Shown here: positions 11,595 to 24,127 of the stretch, piece by piece
Position numbering within the stretch: the first letter of the stretch is position 1
Layout of the letters: each line of letters begins with the position of its first letter
Origin: Diphasiastrum complanatum
Lineage: Eukaryota > Streptophyta > Lycopodiopsida > Lycopodiales > Lycopodiaceae
DNA: 64,000 nt
NCBI GenBank assembly: GCA_029204225.1
Contig: CM055095.1
Coordinates: forward strand, 50,910,841-50,974,840
Direction of reading: 5' to 3'
Program-made: the position numbers and the translations under genes
Notes under the pieces: generated by a model
Told to the model about the DNA's origin: nothing
Databases searched by the model: none
The model's input: only the letters and a program-made list of their open reading frames with translations

Positions 11595-12242
11595 AAAATT
11601 GTCAACTAGTAGTATTTTCTTAACTTGAGATTTTGTAGGCCTATGGCCAAATAAAAGTTAGAGATAGGTTCATACATGTATGTAGAGGCCCAAAGTATGT
11701 GTACACTACTTTTGAGGTCACATTAATTAGAGGAGGTCGAGTGTGGAGCTCTTCTATTGGCTCATAATTTGGTGCATTCCTATTTGACCAAATTTCTAGG
11801 TATATGGGTGAATCCTATTGGACCCCAATTTTAGCCTATCATAAGACAAGTGGCCAAGAGGCACTATGGCTGCTATAAATAGCCATCTCCACGAGTATGT
11901 ACACATCTCATTTTCATTCTATTGAATGAATGTTATGCTCTTTGAAGATCCATCTTCTTCTCTCTCACTTTTTTGTTCATATCTTGCATTCTAGCCACTA
12001 GAATTGTGATTTCTTTGTTGCTATGGCTTCACACGTGTGAAATGCAAGTTGTAGGCTCTGAAGTACGGACAGGGACAGCAAGTTTCTGTTTGTGGAAGCT
12101 TATGATCAGATTTTGATGTTTAGTTGATGTTTAGTATGCTTAACATCACAATTTCTATCATTTTTTCAATCTAGATGTGCATAACTTCCATGGCCAAGAT
12201 CTTTATGAAACTTTAGCATCTTTTGGATCTGAGTTTTTCACA
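11590..12242 (+). repeat. 3' LTR of young Copia
   Basis: A 653-bp copy of the 5' LTR, identical except A at 12047 in place of G at 6839. The TATA box is at 11874-11881 and the G-box palindrome at 12028-12041. It is followed by the CAAAG target duplication (12243-12247). Confidence 0.95.
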
Positions 12243-12513
12243 CAAAGCACATGAACTCTATTTAAATAGAAAACTAAAATATGTCTTCTATACATTTACG
12301 TAGTCAGAGTATCCAGTTGAATGTCCGTCCATTTTGTCTTTGCAAAATCCGAAATATTAGAAGTCTACACAATATACACAAGTGCTCCAACAAAATTAAC
12401 TTAAATAAAATCTGCCTCATTCAAATTCTTTGGCACTCTAATGAAATGAGATAACATCATTTTTTTCTGATCCATGCCTTCAATAACAAGGCCGAGATAC
12501 TTTTGCGGACATT

Positions 12514-13261
12514 TCAAACATTTCTTTCGAGTTTGGCCAGCTTTTGTCTTTCAGCTGTTTGTTGATCTCTGTGCACTTGAAGCGCTTTTGTAGCATCCAC
12601 TAAAAATACAATTAAGATATTCAATAAAAATATTATGATATCATAACATTGAGTCTCTCTTATATCTTTCTTTTCATTTGAAGTCAGATTTGTAAATTGA
12701 TCTCGTGCCACTTGTAGTTGCTTGAAGAAGCTAATAAGGTGTAGGAATTTTTTGATTATGAATATCTGCTTCTACATCAGGTTGTTCGTAGTTTTGCACT
12801 ATCAGAAGGTTCATGATTTCCAAAATATAGCTCTTGTGGATTCGATCATATTCGGGATTTGAGAGGTGGGCCTTATTCGAATATGTGACAAGCTTGCGCA
12901 TCAATGATCAATAGACTGTTGACGGGGATTTATAGATTTACTTGAATCTGTAACTGAGTGAATCGAATCATGTGAATAATCACTCACTAACTTTTCTAAT
13001 TCACCAAAATGATTGGTAAATGTTGTTTTTCTAATATTTGAATCTAAAGACGAGGAATTGAGATTTGTAACAGGTTGTGTCACAGGAGTCATTTCTTGAA
13101 AGGTAGTTAATTGAGAAATTTCAAATGATGTTGTTGACGGGAACCTGAGGGAGTGGATTTATAAAAAAACTTTAATCAGGATTATCAAAAGACGATGAAT
13201 CAGGTGTGGTTACGTACTGAGTTACAACTATAGGAATATAAGAAGAAAAACTACTTGCCAT
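12514..13261 (-). pseudogene. unrecognised decayed coding tract (minus strand)
   Basis: Read on the minus strand, consecutive short frames look protein-like but are broken. A 29-residue frame starts at ATG 13259-13261 (MASSFSSYIPIVV...). A Ser/Thr-rich frame of about 80 residues follows (includes FGELEKLVSDYSHDS), then a frame starting MRKLVTYSNKAHLSNPEY after a one-base phase change. Last comes a frame containing ARDQFTNLTSNEKKD and a charged, Gln-rich end (HRDQQTAERQKLAKLERN). Some breaks could be introns (TTAG acceptor-like site near 12600). I recognise no family. It lies left of the palindromic array and points away from it. A decayed transposon gene is the most economical guess. Confidence 0.25.
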
Positions 13262-13872
13262 CTTATAAACATAAAAGTTTGATTCTAATCTTATGCAGAG
13301 CATAGATGGAACTGAAAATTTCAACACAAAAATTTAAACACCAAACAAAATTTTAATGTTATGTTATGCTAGTCATAGAAGAGTTAAACATCCTATGCCA
13401 ACATCAATAAGAATAAACATTGAAGATTCACAAAGACCACATTCAACATAAAGTCAAAAATAAAAGAGATAATTTCAAGCTACAAAGGTTGTTTCTTAAA
13501 TGCTAGGGAAGTACCCATCTACATCTAGCGTTAGGGTTAGGGCTTAGAGTTTAAGATTTGTTTGGTTGGTTTGGTTCAAATGGTAGAGTTAGGGTTGGTA
13601 AGGTCGGGGTATTGCATGACCGTTGAAGTTTGTCACCGTATCCGGACGCAAAATCTAGGCAAAAAAAGAGACCCCTTTATTTACGGAGTTGAAATAAATT
13701 CTATTTAAGGAGTCAAAGAGTAGGACATGGCTCCTCATTTGTGATTTTGCATTCATACTTGCTACTAGAGCGATCCTTGCATCTATTTGACTTTGCTCTA
13801 TAATCACGTGCATATAGTCCCCAACCTTCCATTTCTCTTGGGATAATATTTCTTACTTTGAAAAGTCTTTTT

Positions 13873-14512
13873 CTATGCTTAGCATAGTAAAATAAATGCT
13901 TAATATTTTCTATTTAGAAAGTTTGGCATTTAAGAATTTTAAGCACTCACAAATTCAATGTTTATGCTATGTTAAGCATAGCATAAAAACTTTAGTATGT
14001 TATGCTCAGCATAGAAGACTACTCTAGCTTTCTTTCATTCCTATGCTAAGCATAGCAAGTCATTCCATTTGCGAACCAAATGCTATGCTTAGCACAGGAA
14101 CCCCTCTCCATCTCGTCTGTGTTCTATGTTGGGCATGGTTTCTCTAAGGACTCTATGAGCATATGTTATGCTTAGCATAGAAGTTTAGTCTAGTTTACTT
14201 TCATTCCTATGCTCAGCATAGCAAGTCTTTCCATTTAATGAACCTTTGCTATACTCAACATAGGAACCCCTCTCCCTCACGTCCTTGTTCTATGCTGAGC
14301 ATAACATCTCTCGGGACTCTACGAGCTTAAGCTATGCTCAGCATAGCAAACATCCACATGCTCCTAGCATTGCTATGTTGAGCATAGGAAAATTCATCTG
14401 CTCTCTACTGTTTGTTATGCTAAGCATAGGAAATACACTATTTATCTCAACAGTTTCTATGCTCAGCATAGCTCTCAGATATTTTATGAATGCAGTGATA
14501 TCCTGAGCAGGG
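13873..14512. repeat. palindrome array, 41.5-bp period (166-bp higher-order repeat)
   Basis: Variants of the 15-bp palindrome CTATGCTNAGCATAG start at 14000, 14041, 14083, 14124, 14166, 14207, 14249, 14290, 14332, 14373, 14415, 14457 and (degenerate) 14498. Spacings alternate 41 and 42 bp with one exception. Outlying copies start at 13873 and 13967, and a single copy sits at 15194-15208. Sequence between palindromes repeats every four units: 14041-14206 and 14207-14372 align, giving a 166-bp higher-order unit. Short frames across it are by-products of the repeat. Confidence 0.9.
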
Positions 14513-14741
14513 CGAAGGGTCTTAGCAAATATCTTCATCAACACACCTCCTATTATATTTGGCTCAGACTACAATATCGCATAGAGAGACTTACAAATTA
14601 GCACCAAAATGTTGTTTTTAAAGTCAAATTTTGTGTTAAAGATGTATATATCAAACATCAAATTCAAAATATTTCTTACCCAAAATTCTAATGAAATAAC
14701 AATAATATCTTTCTTTTTGCTAGATTTTTGGTGAGATTTTT

Positions 14742-15722
14742 TGAAAGATAAATTTTCTTTTCGAATCTCAAATTGGCCTCAAGATGTTCCTCTCAAGGAT
14801 AAGAAAAAAATACATGTATTATTTCGCGAAGGGTGCGAATAACACTAAAATGGATGAATTATTCATCCACCTTGTTGAGAAAACCTATAGAGGAGATTCA
14901 CAGTTTCATGTTCAAGGAAGAAATCTCAAAGATCACCCTGATGTTGATGAAGAGCAAGAAGGGTTAGTCAAAGTTCTTGTGAAAGAGCTTGACAAAACTC
15001 ATTCAATATTCATTTTGGACGAGACAACGATGAAGATTCGACATTGTAGAGATGAGGATGTGAAGAATTATTTTGACAAGACACTTGTCACATTGTTATA
15101 TACACTCAAGGCTTTTTTTCATAAATTTCCTATCCTCAACATAAGTCTCATTCAAAGTTATTTAACTTTTTGATTATTTAATGGAATCTCATTCTATGCT
15201 AAGCATAGATATAACGATTATTCTAACTCTAACATAATCTTATTATCTTTTGTCATATAGCTTAAAACAATATTTGAAGAATGTGGGGCCGGAATTCGTG
15301 CGAGTAGTCGAGAAAGACAAAACAATATTTGAAGAATGTGCTTATTGTTGTTGTTGAGACGAAGGATCCTATTTTTTCTTCTCGTAGCTCAAAGTCAATG
15401 ACATTGGGATGTGGCAAAATAACTTCTTCCACTGCCCTTGCCAACAAAGATGCTACTGAGAAATCGACACCTTTTGAATCAGCCCCACTCTAAGAAAAAG
15501 AGATCTATTTTTGTTGTTGCTCCTATTGAAACTACACCAAAGAGGCCAAGAGCTAGACCTAAGTTAATGGCCAAACGACCTAAAGTTATTCACTCAGAAG
15601 AAAGTAAGAAAAAAATAGAAGAATCTACTCTTATATTGCTTGGAGCATCTATTTGTCCTTTAAAAGATACATCCGAAGTTTTTAACATTAGAGATGAGAT
15701 TCATAAAAATAAAAAAAATTAG
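14742..15722 (+). pseudogene. unrecognised decayed coding tract (plus strand)
   Basis: Coding-like but broken. One frame of about 129 residues (14784-15173) contains HPDVDEEQEGLVKVLVKELD, followed after AT-rich sequence by a Lys/Arg-rich segment (15438-15722, includes KKRSIFVVAPIETTPKRPRA) that reads as nuclear-type basic sequence. A 22-bp repeat (AAAACAATATTTGAAGAATGTG) occurs at about 15267 and 15321. No family is recognised. The tract lies right of the palindromic array and points away from it, the mirror of the 12514-13261 tract. Confidence 0.22.
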
Positions 15723-17400
15723 AGAAACTACTTTAATTTTGGATATTGAACACAATGCAATCAACCTCCTATTGATCCATCCACTGGAGATAGACCAATG
15801 GAGGTTCAAGAGCCTAATGAAACACATGTACATAATCTAAAAATTAAATTTAATGATCATACACAAGCTATTGTCACACCTTTTGTTTTTTCTTTGCTAA
15901 GAATTTTTCTTTATTTATTTCAGTGGTGAAGATAAAAGAAATACCATTGCGAGTTGAATGAGAAATATTGCAAGGTTCTCCTTAACGAATCTTTCAAAAT
16001 TGACAAAAAAGAGGTCATTTTACAAAAACCACGTTTTTTGTGCATACAAGTATGCAAAATGACGTGTTTTTCTTATAGTTTTTAAATACAAACATTTGAA
16101 AAATTATAAACCTACAAAAATATGTTTTTTTTGTATATCAAGAAGGTCAACAAAAAAAGTATGTTCAAAATCTTCCAAAAACCTACATAATTTTCCACTT
16201 TGTACTAATTTTTTAATTTGCTAAGTACAAAATATTGTCTATTTTTTTAATTATATTCACATTTACAAAAACAACAAAATAAATTTAATATAACATATTT
16301 ATATATTGTATTTTTTTTAATATCAAGCAAAGATACTTTTTATATCAAACTATCTTATTGATATATTCAAATTTAGTTATATTTGTAACTTGGTCAACAA
16401 ATAGATACAAAATATATTCAAATTTACTGATAATAATGAGCTACGTGAGCATCTTCATGCAATTTATAAAAACATTCTTCATTTAATATCACATAACTTC
16501 AAAAAGTCCAATGGAATATATGTTTTTTTAAGACATTGAAAATCTTTAATATCCAAATTTTTTTTCAACAAATCGGATAACTGAAACTATACCAAAAATT
16601 GTAAATACTGTCGAGTTCTATCTAGGAAAATAGCTTTCAAAACTGAAGCACACTTTCAAAGATTTCTTTAACCAAGTACAAGCTTTCTAACAAATTCAAG
16701 TGACACGAGATTTACAAAACTTAAGTATACTGTAAATCAATGTTTCTGCATAGATGATCTTTAACTGCATAGTGTAATTATCTCTAGAACTTAACGGGAA
16801 GCCCGACAAAGTTGTCTCTTCTTCCTCTATGATGACTCTTCTTCAATCTCAATGGGCTTTTTATTTTTGGAGGGAAAAACTTTTCTTCTTGGTGGTTTTG
16901 CCTTTGAAGTTTTCGCATTTTCGGTTGCCACGACAACTTTCAGCTTGTTAGGATCAAACTCCTTTTCCTCCTCATCATGCAACCTTCTCTTTGTCGATAT
17001 GACATGCAATTCTTGGTTGGCTCAACCTCTGGTGCCTTCGACTTTTGACAGGTATTCTCCTTTTCAAGGACAATCTTGTTGCATATAAAAGAAAATAAAC
17101 ATGTATTCATATTTGTTGATTGTTCCAACTTTTTTCATAATAATAGCTGGTAGCAAAGATCACTTCAACAAAGTTTTTCATTGACGACCATAAGCCTCTT
17201 TGGAAACTTCTCATTGTTCACATCCTTGACGATTATGATGACAGTGTGAAGGTTATCCATGTTACAATTTTGCAGCATTTGACATCTTTTATGACAAGCT
17301 CGGTATCTAGTTTAGTGCAAATGAATAATTTAAGGCCACTCCCTTGGGAATATCTAAGTGTCCATTGGTAAGAAAAGCACTTGGATTTAGACGGCCTATT
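15723..17400. other. AT-rich sequence with a basic minus-strand frame
   Basis: Mostly AT-rich, without recognisable genes. On the minus strand about 17128-16827 reads as lysine-rich frames (includes KLKVVVATENAKTSKAKPPR). Their character resembles the basic plus-strand segment at 15438-15722, so both may derive from one decayed element. This is weak evidence. Confidence 0.25.
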
Positions 17401-20239
17401 TATATTGGGAGGAGCATCTGCAGTTTTCGCGCTGGTACACTAGGATGAGTAGTCTCATCCTTTCTTGGCATTTCATGCTTTACAGGTTTGTGCTTGTAAG
17501 TGTCTGATAGGATGTCAGCCTAGCTAGATGGAGGATGTAAGTCTCATGGTGGCAGTGGGATTTCCTCAGTTTGAGCCATGTCGCTCATGTGGTCCACTTG
17601 TGTTCAAGTCGGATTGGGGACGAGTTAGTTGGTCGAGAGTATAGTAGACTCTCTGTATGAGCATTGTCTTTACATGATACTTTGTGAGTCAAACCTGGTG
17701 GTTTGTTGGTGTGCTTGAGTGTGAGTCAAGTACATGGTAGCTGTGATATGCATAACATCTTTTGGACACTCCAGACATTGCTCCAAATTATTGTTTTTCA
17801 CTCTTATCACATTTGAGCTTAAGGAGAGAGTTAGAAATCAGTTTTGATCTGATTCATTACTATAAGCTCTAAATGTGATGATGTAATTAGTGTACAGTTT
17901 ATTTGGTTTACTGTATATGGTTGTGTTCGGGACGTGACCCGTTAGGATATATCGATCAGGCACTAATCCCGTAGCCGGCTACTTGGGTTAGCCGAGTAGC
18001 CACACGTAGGAAAAAATTAGCCTGTACAGTGATTTTGAGTTCATTATGCTATACTCAGGGGCATGTCCTGGGTTTGTCAGTATATGTGGCCATATTGGGC
18101 CTAACTCTAGTTTGGCAGGTGGTAGGCCAATTTAGTGACACATGTTGAGCCCATGCAATTTGGGGCTTTGCTATATGTACAATGTTTCTTCATAATAGAC
18201 TTAACTTTTGTTGTGCCATCTTTGAGAGCTTGTGAGGAGTGGCTATGGTGATTGTGTGATGTGATCTGCATATTGCACTAGATCCTAACAGAATTTCAAC
18301 TTAAATAACTAGAATGTGATTTCATTGAGCCCACAATTTCAAGTTTAAAATTTTGACATGCTGATATTTTGCACACATACTAGCAATTAGAATTGAATTA
18401 CATTGTTCCTACAAATTAGAATTCTAAATTTTTGCATGCTAATTTTTTTGCACATTATTGATTATCTAAGTTGTTACCCAACAAAGAATTCAAGTATCGA
18501 ATCAGATTTGATTGACCCTACTATCTATATATAGGCATTGATTCTATCAGCTTAGATACCTTGACTTTTTGAAAATTGGCTCTTCAAACTATTATTCATA
18601 AATCAATAACCAATTGAATATTAGGAATAGGATAACTCTCAAGTACTTGAAAGCATCTCATGTCAAACAAATCAATTGCCCACACAACATTGGTATTCTT
18701 CATCCTTGTGCTCGTCAAATTCCAATTCTTGGAGTTTGCATGAGGATTTCCACTTTCAATTCTTTTTTTTATTACCTTTGTCAGCTTAGCTATTTCAACT
18801 AGCTTTGTTATGCAGTATGTGCAATATGTATACTTGGACATCACATATTAAGCCAATTTGCAATACTTAGGCTTATTTTGGTTTGAAAAGATTAATTGTT
18901 TGGTTAAATTTAAAATCAAGGGGTTGTTGATTCATGAACTTTGTAAATTCATTATGAGCATTAAGGCCAGCGAAAAAGAAGCACAAAGCTACAAATGTCC
19001 ACTTGCATATGAGCCACAAATCACGTTGTTTCAAGCCTATGCAAGCATGGACATAGTGTTTACTCTTATTCGATTGACTATTGTGGAGGATGGCCCTCTA
19101 TGTCTCACAAAAAACAATTAAAATTTCATGGGCCCCTCACCAAAGCTAGAGTCCAAAAAATGTTCAAAGATGTTTTTACTATATTTAACTTGGCTATGAG
19201 ATTAGCAAGTTTAACTTTCACCCAAATTTGACTCAAGATTGATGATGTGGTTAGCACCTTCAACTTTTCTTTGTTATAGAAGTATAGAATAAAAGTAATT
19301 TGGTCATAGTCTTATTCCAAAATTCAACAAGACCAAGTTTGAATATAAGGTTGTTTCATTATTGTAAGCTTATCTAAGTATTTAGCAACAATGTCATGGA
19401 ATAAACTTTTAAATTGGGTCCTTTATAACACATGGTGTAAGCACCGCTTCATATCATGTTGTTGTATGACCAACAAGGAAATCAATGTGTTAAAGTCAAT
19501 TTTAATAAACATAAGTCTATGCTTCTTATTTAATGTGATAACTATGGCCTATGGGAATCGAAAGAACATTGTAACAACAAGCATAGAATGATCCCCAAAC
19601 TTAGAAGAGTAGCTGCACACTAGAATATATACTAAAAAATCAATCAAAAGTTTAGGAATTTTTGCCTATTTTGATGCCATTTTCTCAATAGTTATCCAAT
19701 TCCTAACTTAGAGATAAGTATTACTTAATCTAGATTCATATATGCAAGTCATTTCTATGGCATATAATTGATATAAAGCTCCCAAAAAATGCAACTAAAG
19801 AGTTTATATGAGGTGATACTATTTTAAGCTAAAAGCCTTGTATTAGTTATATATTGAATACTTATATAATTGGTAACTACCACTCAAGCTTTTAAACAGA
19901 AAACAAAGCTCATCAAGAATAAGGTTACACTTGTAGAGAAAGACATTCAAAGTGCTTACATATACAAACAAAATTGGTCATTGCTTCATTTTGTGAGTAC
20001 AGTAGCTTGAAAATAGTCAAAGTGTTATATCCTTGAAAATAATGAGGCATATGGGGAACCACATTAATCAAATGTCATCACCAATAAGTGGTAGCCATAT
20101 GTAGTCTCATGATTAATATTGAGGTCATGTGCCAACCAATCCCTAACCTTGTTGACCAAAAAGTAAAGTCTTGTGCAAGCCTATAGGCAATATGTGAAGT
20201 GTTAGGATATAGGATGACAAGAAAGAGTCAAAAAATAAA
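17401..20239. other. intergenic, nothing recognised
   Basis: I find only short frames without family resemblance. No LTR pair, tRNA or conserved coding segment is visible. Confidence 0.35.
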
Positions 20240-20524
20240 GTGAACATTCCAACTTGTTTATCTTTAAAAGGCATAGCCCCACTAGGTAAAGAATACAAAA
20301 GGACTCCTCAAAATATCCAACATACCGACTTACTGCTGAACGATATTATGTTTGAAGATGCAGCTGCCAATACTTTTTGGCAATGTCTTAGAGTTATCAC
20401 CCTCTGGAACATCTGGCTTGATAGATATAGTAGGGAATTTGGGAATGGTGATTTTATCATTTCCCCTTTGTTGCTCTTTAGAGAGGCTGATAAACTAATT
20501 TGCCTTGAAGTGGCTACTTTTTAG
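20240..20524 (+). pseudogene. possible non-LTR retrotransposon C-terminal fragment
   Basis: A 94-residue frame contains FWQCLRVITLWNIWLDRYSREF, resembling the W-x-LWxIWxxRN segment near the C-terminus of plant LINE ORF2 proteins. No RT or zinc-finger motif is attached. It could be chance; confidence is low. Confidence 0.22.
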
Positions 20525-23500
20525 ATTTCAGTTTGTACCTTGTATAAAATAATCAATCTATGGTTAGCTTTTTGAGAGAGAGAAAAATATCCAACATAAA
20601 AGATGCATAATCTACCATATAATTCTCTTGCAACATTTTTCCTCTCCCAATGTATGTAGGGATTTACTCCAAAAAGGGTAGACAATAAGTGGTACTAGTG
20701 ACGACAATCACCTTTCCATAAGATGTGAATGTAGCAAGTAAGATACCTTTGGTTGTAGTGTGTGCTATGACAAAACTTGGAATTTAGCCCAAAAAAAATA
20801 TGAGTACAAATATGTAAGTAATTAAGCATTGAGAAGCAATATTCCAACACATGTTAGCATAAAGCTAGATTCCAGAAATTGTAAGAATCATGAAAGTACA
20901 AGACATGAAAAATGCAACAAAAGCAACATTTGAAGAGCTATAACAAATTGTTGTGTATTTGCATACCAACATTAAGTAATTGTGAAAGCCTTCAAATATA
21001 TGATATCTATTAACAAATTATATTAGACCAATAAATTCTTTGAATTACATTTAAGCTAGAAGAAATTACAAAGTAATTAGTGTAGAATCAACAACCTCAA
21101 CCAGTGGAGAGGCTTGCATTAGGCAAGTTAGCACATCAGAGGCGTTGTAGTAATAAGTAACGCAAAGAAGACAAGACAAGTCAACAATAGTGACATAAAT
21201 GTTGTATGGGACAAAATGGTAAAACATAAACATGAGAAAGATTATAAACTGCTTCTGAGAACTAAAAATGATAATATGTTAGAGGCACCAAAGAAGGTAA
21301 ATTAGCAACCCATGCTTAATGAAGTGAAAAAGGAAAAATAAAATAAAAATAACGGGATGAAAAAAAAGAGACTTGAATTATATAAACAAAGCCTATAGGT
21401 CAATCCTTGAAACAAACAATGAACATGGCATCAACGAAATAAAAACCATGAACCAAGTAGAGAAATTCAAAAGAGTTGAGATGTGGGAATGGAAAAGAGA
21501 GAGACGAATTAGAAAGAGGCAACATGAATGAACACAAAGTCACCAAAGAGATAAAAAAACACTAATTCAAAACGATCTACCAGTCAATCAAGCAAAAAAG
21601 ATGGAGCAAAACGTGTTGCATAGTAAAGTACAAAATGAAAAACAGTAAAGCAGTAATAGTTTAATGGCATACCACATACTTCAGAAGGAAAGCAACAAAA
21701 GTCAGAGGCTACAAGCAAAATAGAGTTGACAAGTGCTTGATAAGAACAAACTAGAAAGGACAACCAAACATAGAATCTAGCAATAAACCTAGGAAAAATA
21801 AAGTCAAAGCAATGGCGTAGTAAAAGTAAGTAAAGAAGTAGAAAATGTGAGCAGGGTTGACCTTGTCAAAAGCCATAATCACAAAAAGAATGAAAGCAAT
21901 GATGTAGCAAAAATAAGTAAAAAAGTAGAAAAGTTGAGCAGAGCTGACATTGTCAAAAGCCATAGTCACAAGAAGAAAATAGTTGAGTACACGTATCAAC
22001 AAAAAAATAGAAAAAAGAAGTGAGAGGACGCCAAAAACTAAAGAGCAAATGACTAAGAATGCCCAAATAAGTAGAACCAATGAGAGAAAACCCCAACTAA
22101 AAGAAATACCAAGTGCCAGCAAGAAAAAAAAACTTTGAGTAGCAGGGTGTTCAAGTCTTCCTACATACCTTTCCTATTTTGATACTCAACCATGGATGAA
22201 TTTTGTAGTTAACAAGAATAGCTAGCCATTTGGACCATGTTGAGACTTGATAACCAAAAGGATTTACGCCATCTATGTAGCACTGAATCTTAAACAACAA
22301 GGTTTATTCTTAAAGTCCAACCATTGCTCCTTACCATGTGAAGGAGTCACTTGGTACCCACATTACTTCATTAGTCGATCGATGCATGTCATACCATTAT
22401 TCTAGCCAAAAACTTGTTGTAGTCTAAGAATAATGGAAAAATGATATAATGCTTTTCATGGCATTGTATTCCCTTGTGTGTCATCCCTATAGTGTGATGT
22501 AATTGTGATGTAATAGATATTGGATCAACTCTTTTTGAATATTTGTCCGTATACAAAATATGATCTTGTGAACATGGATGAATTATTTTATAGTCCATCC
22601 AAAGCGTGCTCAACATCTTTCATGCTTCTTTTCGTGTTGACATCACATTATCTTTGGGAAAGTTCCTCAACTTCTTGGATCTTTCTCTTTATTTCTTCTA
22701 GCTGCTTTGCCTGCTACTTAGGTCTTCTTTTTTGGCTGGCCAACCAGTGTAGGTAGTAGTTGGTCTCTGCAAGACATTTGCAATGATCTATCAATTGCTT
22801 CGGTAAGACTATAAAAAACTGGAGATTTCTCAGATGAATAGTGAATTGATGATAAACAAACAAATGGAAGGAATGGTGGTGGTGGTGGTGACAACGGTAG
22901 ATGGTGTGGGCGATAGGCATGAGAATGGACGCAGATGTTGTGACAAGAGGGCTAGTTGAAGAAGGAGACTGATTTTCCAATCCTTGTGCTTCCCTTTATG
23001 AAGGATCTTCGTTGTAACTGTGCCCATTTGCCTTCTTAGCCTTGTCGTTATCCTCTTTGGTTCGTGATCTTGGTTGTCAATCTGCTGATGTTGTTGTTGG
23101 CGATGTGGCTGCTCCAATGGATGCTTGCAAATCCACTCCCCCCTCAAAAAATTTGTTGGTGGGGATGTTGTTGCTGGTAACTGTTCATGCTCAAGATTGG
23201 ATCGGCATGTGGAACATGTAGTTGAAACACGCTGAACATGCAACTGGACTAGATATTGAACAAATTTTAACTAAATTTGTTTCGATCTTGTTGTAGTTGA
23301 CTCGAAGATGAATATGACAATGAGATACAGGATCAACTTTGAAGTGACATGGATTTTTTAAATTTGAAGTATATGCAAAGATCCTAAACTCTGTACAAGG
23401 CGATCTGAAGATGGATAGATGAATGAAAATGTGTTCTTGATATGCTCTATGGAAGACTCTCATGCAATAGCTATTTCTCATGCAAAAATCAATTGCAGGA

Positions 23501-23834
23501 GTGCAGTGAAAATGTCAATTCCCTGGGGAGGGTGCTCTTGTCTGGGAATAAGAGCAGATGATGGAATATCGGTTTTCTCTACGTCATGCAATAACTCATT
23601 TCATATAACGTCTATCGTCGATGATCGATATGGTAAATGTCATGGTAATGTAGAAGTTCTCAAGGAACTTCTCGATTGAGCAGCTGGTTTAACTGTTGGT
23701 CTATGGTGCTCATGTGGTGTTGTTGTGAGGATCCTATCGTGATTCATAACTGACGTGGTGGGCAGATAGGACCTTACTTGATTGTTTTGGACAGTCTTTG
23801 AAATTGTGTTTTCTGACATAGTCGGGACACTCGG
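20525..23834. other. intergenic, mostly unrecognised
   Basis: There is no recognisable gene. An 87-bp tandem duplication lies at 21811-21984. Frames on both strands here are short and compositionally biased (for example a His run on the minus strand near 22880 from a GGT repeat). Confidence 0.35.
21811..21984. repeat. 87-bp tandem duplication
   Basis: 21811-21897 and 21898-21984 are diverged direct copies, each with GTCAAAAGCCATA and an AAGTAGAAAA block. The duplication creates a repetitive hydrophobic frame on the minus strand that should not be taken as a membrane protein gene. Confidence 0.8.
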
Positions 23835-24114
23835 TGTTAGAATTTAGCAATTTTCACATGATTTATTGATGTATTTTGACATCTATGTGGATCCACACGT
23901 GTGAGGACCTGACCACACATGTGAAATGACACTTGCAATATTCAGATCCATGTGGATCATCATTTTTTGATTGTTCTTGCTTGGAATAACAAGATTGTCA
24001 AGTAGAAGCTAGATTTGGAAGCTAGTCTTGATATAGATCAAGATCCCAAGCTACCAATCACTCTTTGTGATCATTTGTAGATCAAATTTAGTCCTTAAAC
24101 TCTGAAATTTGACA
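23835..24114 (+). repeat. 5' LTR of truncated Copia
   Basis: The 280-bp LTR is placed between TGTTAG at 23835 and TGACA at 24114, directly before the primer-binding site. The left border is inferred from the TG start, as there is no second LTR to compare. It carries CACACGTGTG at 23894-23903, the same core palindrome as in the young Copia LTR. Confidence 0.65.
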
Positions 24115-24127
24115 TGGTATCAGAGCC
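24115..24127 (+). other. primer-binding site (tRNA-iMet type)
   Basis: TGGTATCAGAGCC follows the LTR directly, the standard Copia primer-binding site. Confidence 0.85.

Larger units (their letters stand above)
6382..12242 (+). mobile_element. complete young Ty1/Copia LTR retrotransposon
   Basis: A 5861-bp element with two 653-bp LTRs (TGTG...CACA ends), an initiator-Met-type primer-binding site, one uninterrupted gag-pol frame and a polypurine tract. It is flanked by a perfect 5-bp target duplication, CAAAG, at 6377-6381 and 12243-12247. The LTRs differ at a single base (G at 6839, A at 12047), so the insertion is very recent. All signals needed for autonomous movement are visible; activity itself is inference. 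Confidence 0.97.

Noticed and set aside
13528-13550. Telomere-like GTTAGGGTTAGGG
   Set aside because: Only two units, not the plant TTTAGGG form in tandem, and no array around it.
21751-22122. Minus-strand 123-residue hydrophobic frame that looks like a membrane protein
   Set aside because: Its repeated segments come from the 87-bp tandem duplication of A/G-rich sequence; there is no family match or gene context.
22830-23243. Minus-strand frames with His and Thr runs (includes HHHHHH)
   Set aside because: Arise from a short GGT/CCA simple repeat; no recognised domain.
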